Assembly (NCBI RefSeq): GCF_014384895.1
Contig: NZ_JACRSQ010000017.1
Location: forward strand, 1 to 64,000
Direction of reading: 5' to 3'
Length of the DNA stretch: 64,000 bases
DNA from: Bianquea renquensis
GTDB lineage: Bacteria > Bacillota > Clostridia > Lachnospirales > Bianqueaceae
Part shown: positions 62,101 through 64,000 of the stretch, piece after piece
How positions within the stretch are numbered: position 1 is the stretch's first letter
Layout: every line of letters begins with the position of its first letter
The notes under the pieces: generated by a model
Told to the model about the DNA's origin: nothing
Seen by the model: the letters and a program-made list of their open reading frames with translations, nothing else
Database searches by the model: none
Position numbers and translations under genes: made by a program

Positions 62101-64000
62101 TGAAAATCACCGTGACCGACACAGAGGGGAATGCGCTATATTCCCATGAAGAGCGCTATGTGACGAAAGCCCTGTACAGCAGCTCGACCATGAAATACAG
62201 GGTCTATCGCTCACCGAAGCTGTGGGACGGCACAGGGCAGGATGGAGAGTTCCTGGAAAACAATACGGTGGTCAACCTGAATGTGGAAGCGGAGCTTGAC
62301 TATAAAGGGAACAAACAGAGCTTTACCTACCCGATTACCATCGATACGGAGAAGCCGACGTTGCTCTCTACGGAGGTGGTGACAGACAGCGACGGGCGCA
62401 TTAAGCTGAGGGCGTCCTTCCGAGACAATCAGTATATCGCCGCCGTTATCTTTAAGAGCGCCAACGGTTCAGTGGAATATGAACGCTATGCCATTGAGCA
62501 GTCGGAGGCGGGGGAAACCATTACCGGCTATGAATTTGATGTCACCGAGTACGACGATGATTTTATGATGATCCTCGTGGACTACGCCATGAATCAGGTG
62601 GACTATGATATCGACATGGGGATCAAGGATAATGGTGTGAAAGAGCCGGTTGCGCTGGAGGAAGGGACTCTCTACGGGTTTAATATGGGGGAGACCAGCC
62701 GCCTACCGGCAGCCATGGTCAAGGCGCCATTACAGGATGTCTCCCAGGCCACCGTCGCGGCAAATCTGAATGGGATCTACGCGGCAGAATATTTGGACGG
62801 GTATGTGATCACTTTCAATGCCCTGAAGGAACTGAACGTCTATACGCCCCAGGGAACCTATTGGTCCCAGAGCAAAATCAGAACATTGGATTGCGACGTC
62901 TACGATATGACGTATAACTATGAGGATCACAACCTGTATGCCATTACCTACCACGATGAGAAAGTGTACTTGAGCACCATTGATATCTTTGACGGGACAG
63001 TGAACGACATCGGCGCTTTCGGCAAGGGCATGGCAACCCTGGGATGCACCACGGAAGGCCAGCTCTATGCGCTGAGCAAGGCGGGCGAGCTCTGCAAAGT
63101 CAATAAGGCGGACGCAACCTCCACGGTGGTAGGAAAAGTGTCGGAGACAGAGGATGAACAGTGGGTATCCTTAAATTACCGCCAGAGCATGGCCTATGAT
63201 CATAACACTGGCAAGATGTACTGGTATGCCTTCTGCTATAACGGGACGACGGGAAAGCTCATCAGCCATCTGAGCGAAGTCAATCTGGACACTGGCGCCA
63301 CAGCCATCGTAGGCGAGTTTGATGAAGCCTGCGAGGTTGCCGCCCTGTTCATTCCCTATGATGGAGATCTGGAGATTACTCCGACGGACACGGTTACGGC
63401 TGTAACCCTGGATCAAAATTCCGTTGCCCTGTTCCCCGGACAGGAAACCCGAATTTTTGCAGCGGTGACGCCGTGGAATGCCAAGAATACCGAGGTGGAG
63501 TGGACATCGGAGGATCCCGCAGTTGCAACGGTGACCAACGGGCGGATCACAGCCGTTGCGGGAGGCGATACCATTGTCAGAGCCACCGTAAAGGGAACGG
63601 ACATTTCCGCAGAGTGCAAGGTGAAGGTGATCGCGGATCCGGAACCCTTCTATGGGTATCTGCTGCTTGACTGGCATGATAACACAGGCGACGGCATCAT
63701 TCAGATTGATGTGAAAAATCCTATCAAGTACAAGAAAAAAGCGGACATTCTGCAATTTGTCTACGCGGGCGAATATGTTGACGGCTTCTATTACTGCTAT
63801 GACAGCAATGGATATTTCTACCGGGTTGACCCGGAGGAGTGGATCTACAATACAGTAGGAAAAGCGGATGGCAAGGTTGTGGAGATGACCTATGACTATG
63901 CGACGAATACTATGTATGGCATTTCAAGCACAGGCCACTCCACTGCGCTGGTGCGCATCGATATGAATACCGGTGAGACAACGGAAATCGGAAGCCAGGA
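59115..64000 (+). CDS. Giant secreted S8 protease with PA, dockerin-like and Big2 modules (partial)
   Basis: At least 1,628 residues, running off the window. A signal peptide (GILLTFTICFSGSSGLAFGA) is followed by a propeptide. The subtilisin domain has D239 (AIIDTGLD), H317 (SDHGTHVAG) and S639 (GTSMASPQIAG), with a PA insert at about 485-590 as in lactocepin/C5a-peptidase relatives. Residues 799-851 form a dockerin-like pair of calcium loops (DVDDDKEVDTRD and DLDQDGDLCDDQD). Then follow beta-rich repeats and a Big2 domain (1426-1509). It overlaps the cohesin gene and is coupled to it. Confidence 0.88.
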   Translation, partial: MRRSKRRFGDRILGILLTFTICFSGSSGLAFGAEQPDTDGFMAPGAASTADTESDALDVYYKDTAEQSVGQVIGSADFTEVDGSDSSRIDGFRKELEAEKPVEDAEISDDEIVNAILVLDSKSLLERGYEASEIPENFWAGLMEFWMNQKQNNVADEVQNTFEDITITYYYTIGICGIGITTPYKNINGLKELDGVQDVILSPLYEVPGADESNNIIGATAAWQETGYTGKGTKIAIIDTGLDLDHPSFQGGDEFETTADSLTVEKVDNVLKDLNVSSVQEGITAEKLYRSNKVPFAFNYIDASLRVDHNDANGSDHGTHVAGIAAANKISTTSISGVAPDAQLVIMKVFGNRGGAYFSDIMAAMEDAIRLGCDSINISIGSAAGFTNDEEEIQEVFARICDTDVVVAVAAGNDYNAAYGNPTGTNYNLTSNPDNGLVTSPGVYTNATTVASMDNASEFFTVGQKNITFNDSAQTDGTAFMKNFAGGQEIPFAVVGNYGAEVEDFEEAEVNGKIALVQRGGGITFMKKQENAQAAGAVGVIVYNSVDGTTSMKINDGEGYIPCISISKILGEYMIEQYYNGTTTLTIGIGRTEDALKMSTFSSWGTTSSLNLKPDLTAVGGNVLSTTDGGLYGTKTGTSMASPQIAGAAALVKQYLRDQCPELSEGEIHARTNQLLLSTAIPCREDNGTEYSPRKQGAGLVNVGNALGTEAYLSVESQSGQRPKVELWDDPQKTGSYQYSFTVSNMTEDSLAYLLSNSLLTNGYRAETDENGETYDLLSESDMALSGTTSFDSAAMGYYYDVDDDKEVDTRDIRTLMLRETYSNREAAMADLDQDGDLCDDQDIMLFLDNLSGLKEDLELDREALIVPGNETATVNVKIDLTEDQKVAFDQRYPNGIYVEGFTYLNSLNEDGIGLSLPYLGFYGDWAQAPIFDAHDHYYETEGKVNSYGTYLWTEESILGVNPYVETGYDAAHNAISDMNTLDVLESALLRNVKNLKITVTDTEGNALYSHEERYVTKALYSSSTMKYRVYRSPKLWDGTGQDGEFLENNTVVNLNVEAELDYKGNKQSFTYPITIDTEKPTLLSTEVVTDSDGRIKLRASFRDNQYIAAVIFKSANGSVEYERYAIEQSEAGETITGYEFDVTEYDDDFMMILVDYAMNQVDYDIDMGIKDNGVKEPVALEEGTLYGFNMGETSRLPAAMVKAPLQDVSQATVAANLNGIYAAEYLDGYVITFNALKELNVYTPQGTYWSQSKIRTLDCDVYDMTYNYEDHNLYAITYHDEKVYLSTIDIFDGTVNDIGAFGKGMATLGCTTEGQLYALSKAGELCKVNKADATSTVVGKVSETEDEQWVSLNYRQSMAYDHNTGKMYWYAFCYNGTTGKLISHLSEVNLDTGATAIVGEFDEACEVAALFIPYDGDLEITPTDTVTAVTLDQNSVALFPGQETRIFAAVTPWNAKNTEVEWTSEDPAVATVTNGRITAVAGGDTIVRATVKGTDISAECKVKVIADPEPFYGYLLLDWHDNTGDGIIQIDVKNPIKYKKKADILQFVYAGEYVDGFYYCYDSNGYFYRVDPEEWIYNTVGKADGKVVEMTYDYATNTMYGISSTGHSTALVRIDMNTGETTEIGSQ

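Overview
The window comes from a low-to-mid GC Bacillota chromosome. The class is most likely Clostridia, perhaps a gut Oscillospiraceae or Lachnospiraceae relative. The signs are Shine-Dalgarno sequences of the AGGAGG type, a T-box leader before serS, tRNA genes without encoded CCA, and Tn4451/Tn916-type mobile elements common in gut Clostridia. The species cannot be fixed from sequence alone.

Layout. 1-760: the 3' end of a 23S rRNA gene, then tRNA-Asp, -Val, -Thr, -Tyr and -fMet, with no 5S gene between the 23S and the tRNAs. 0.8-5.7 kb: a graveyard holding one intact DUF4143-type ATPase, two broken relatives, a MazG relic, an intact GyrI-like protein and an acyl-carrier-protein relic. 5.84-19.38 kb: IME-1, a Tn4451-like integrative mobilizable element inserted inside an XRE-family gene. 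Joining the flanks at a shared GGA restores an in-frame XRE protein. Its cargo is a BceRSAB-like two-component/ABC module, and it carries relaxase, primase, helicase, iteron-like repeats, TnpW and a large serine recombinase. 19.8-26.4 kb: chromosomal genes (hypothetical, PLP aminotransferase, serS, DeoR regulator, PHP phosphoesterase). 26.5-32.35 kb: remains of another mobile element, with many gene fragments and a broken serine recombinase. 32.4-37.25 kb: a sialidase-like/AraC fusion, a divergent YHYH/Ig-like surface protein, and an ArsR-type regulator. 37.27-45.91 kb: IME-2, bounded by 20-bp terminal inverted repeats, with serine recombinase, MobV relaxase, RepA-like protein and resistance cargo including an ANT(6) aminoglycoside adenylyltransferase. 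46.2-54.3 kb: a complete kdpFABC-kdpDE potassium uptake locus. 54.4-58.0 kb: GH3 glycosidase, mscL with a zinc-ribbon tail, and a second PHP protein. 58.1-64 kb: an operon of a membrane-anchored cohesin-like protein and a giant S8 protease that carries a dockerin-like module and runs off the window.

How it works together. The two intact IMEs each hold the parts for excision and mobilization; IME-1 also has a replication module. The most unusual biology lies in the non-mobile genes: a possible cohesin/dockerin pair that could hold a secreted protease on the cell surface, and a regulator whose sensor half looks like a sialidase beta-propeller. The BceRSAB-like cargo has a matched pair of operator/promoter sites that the sequence shows directly.
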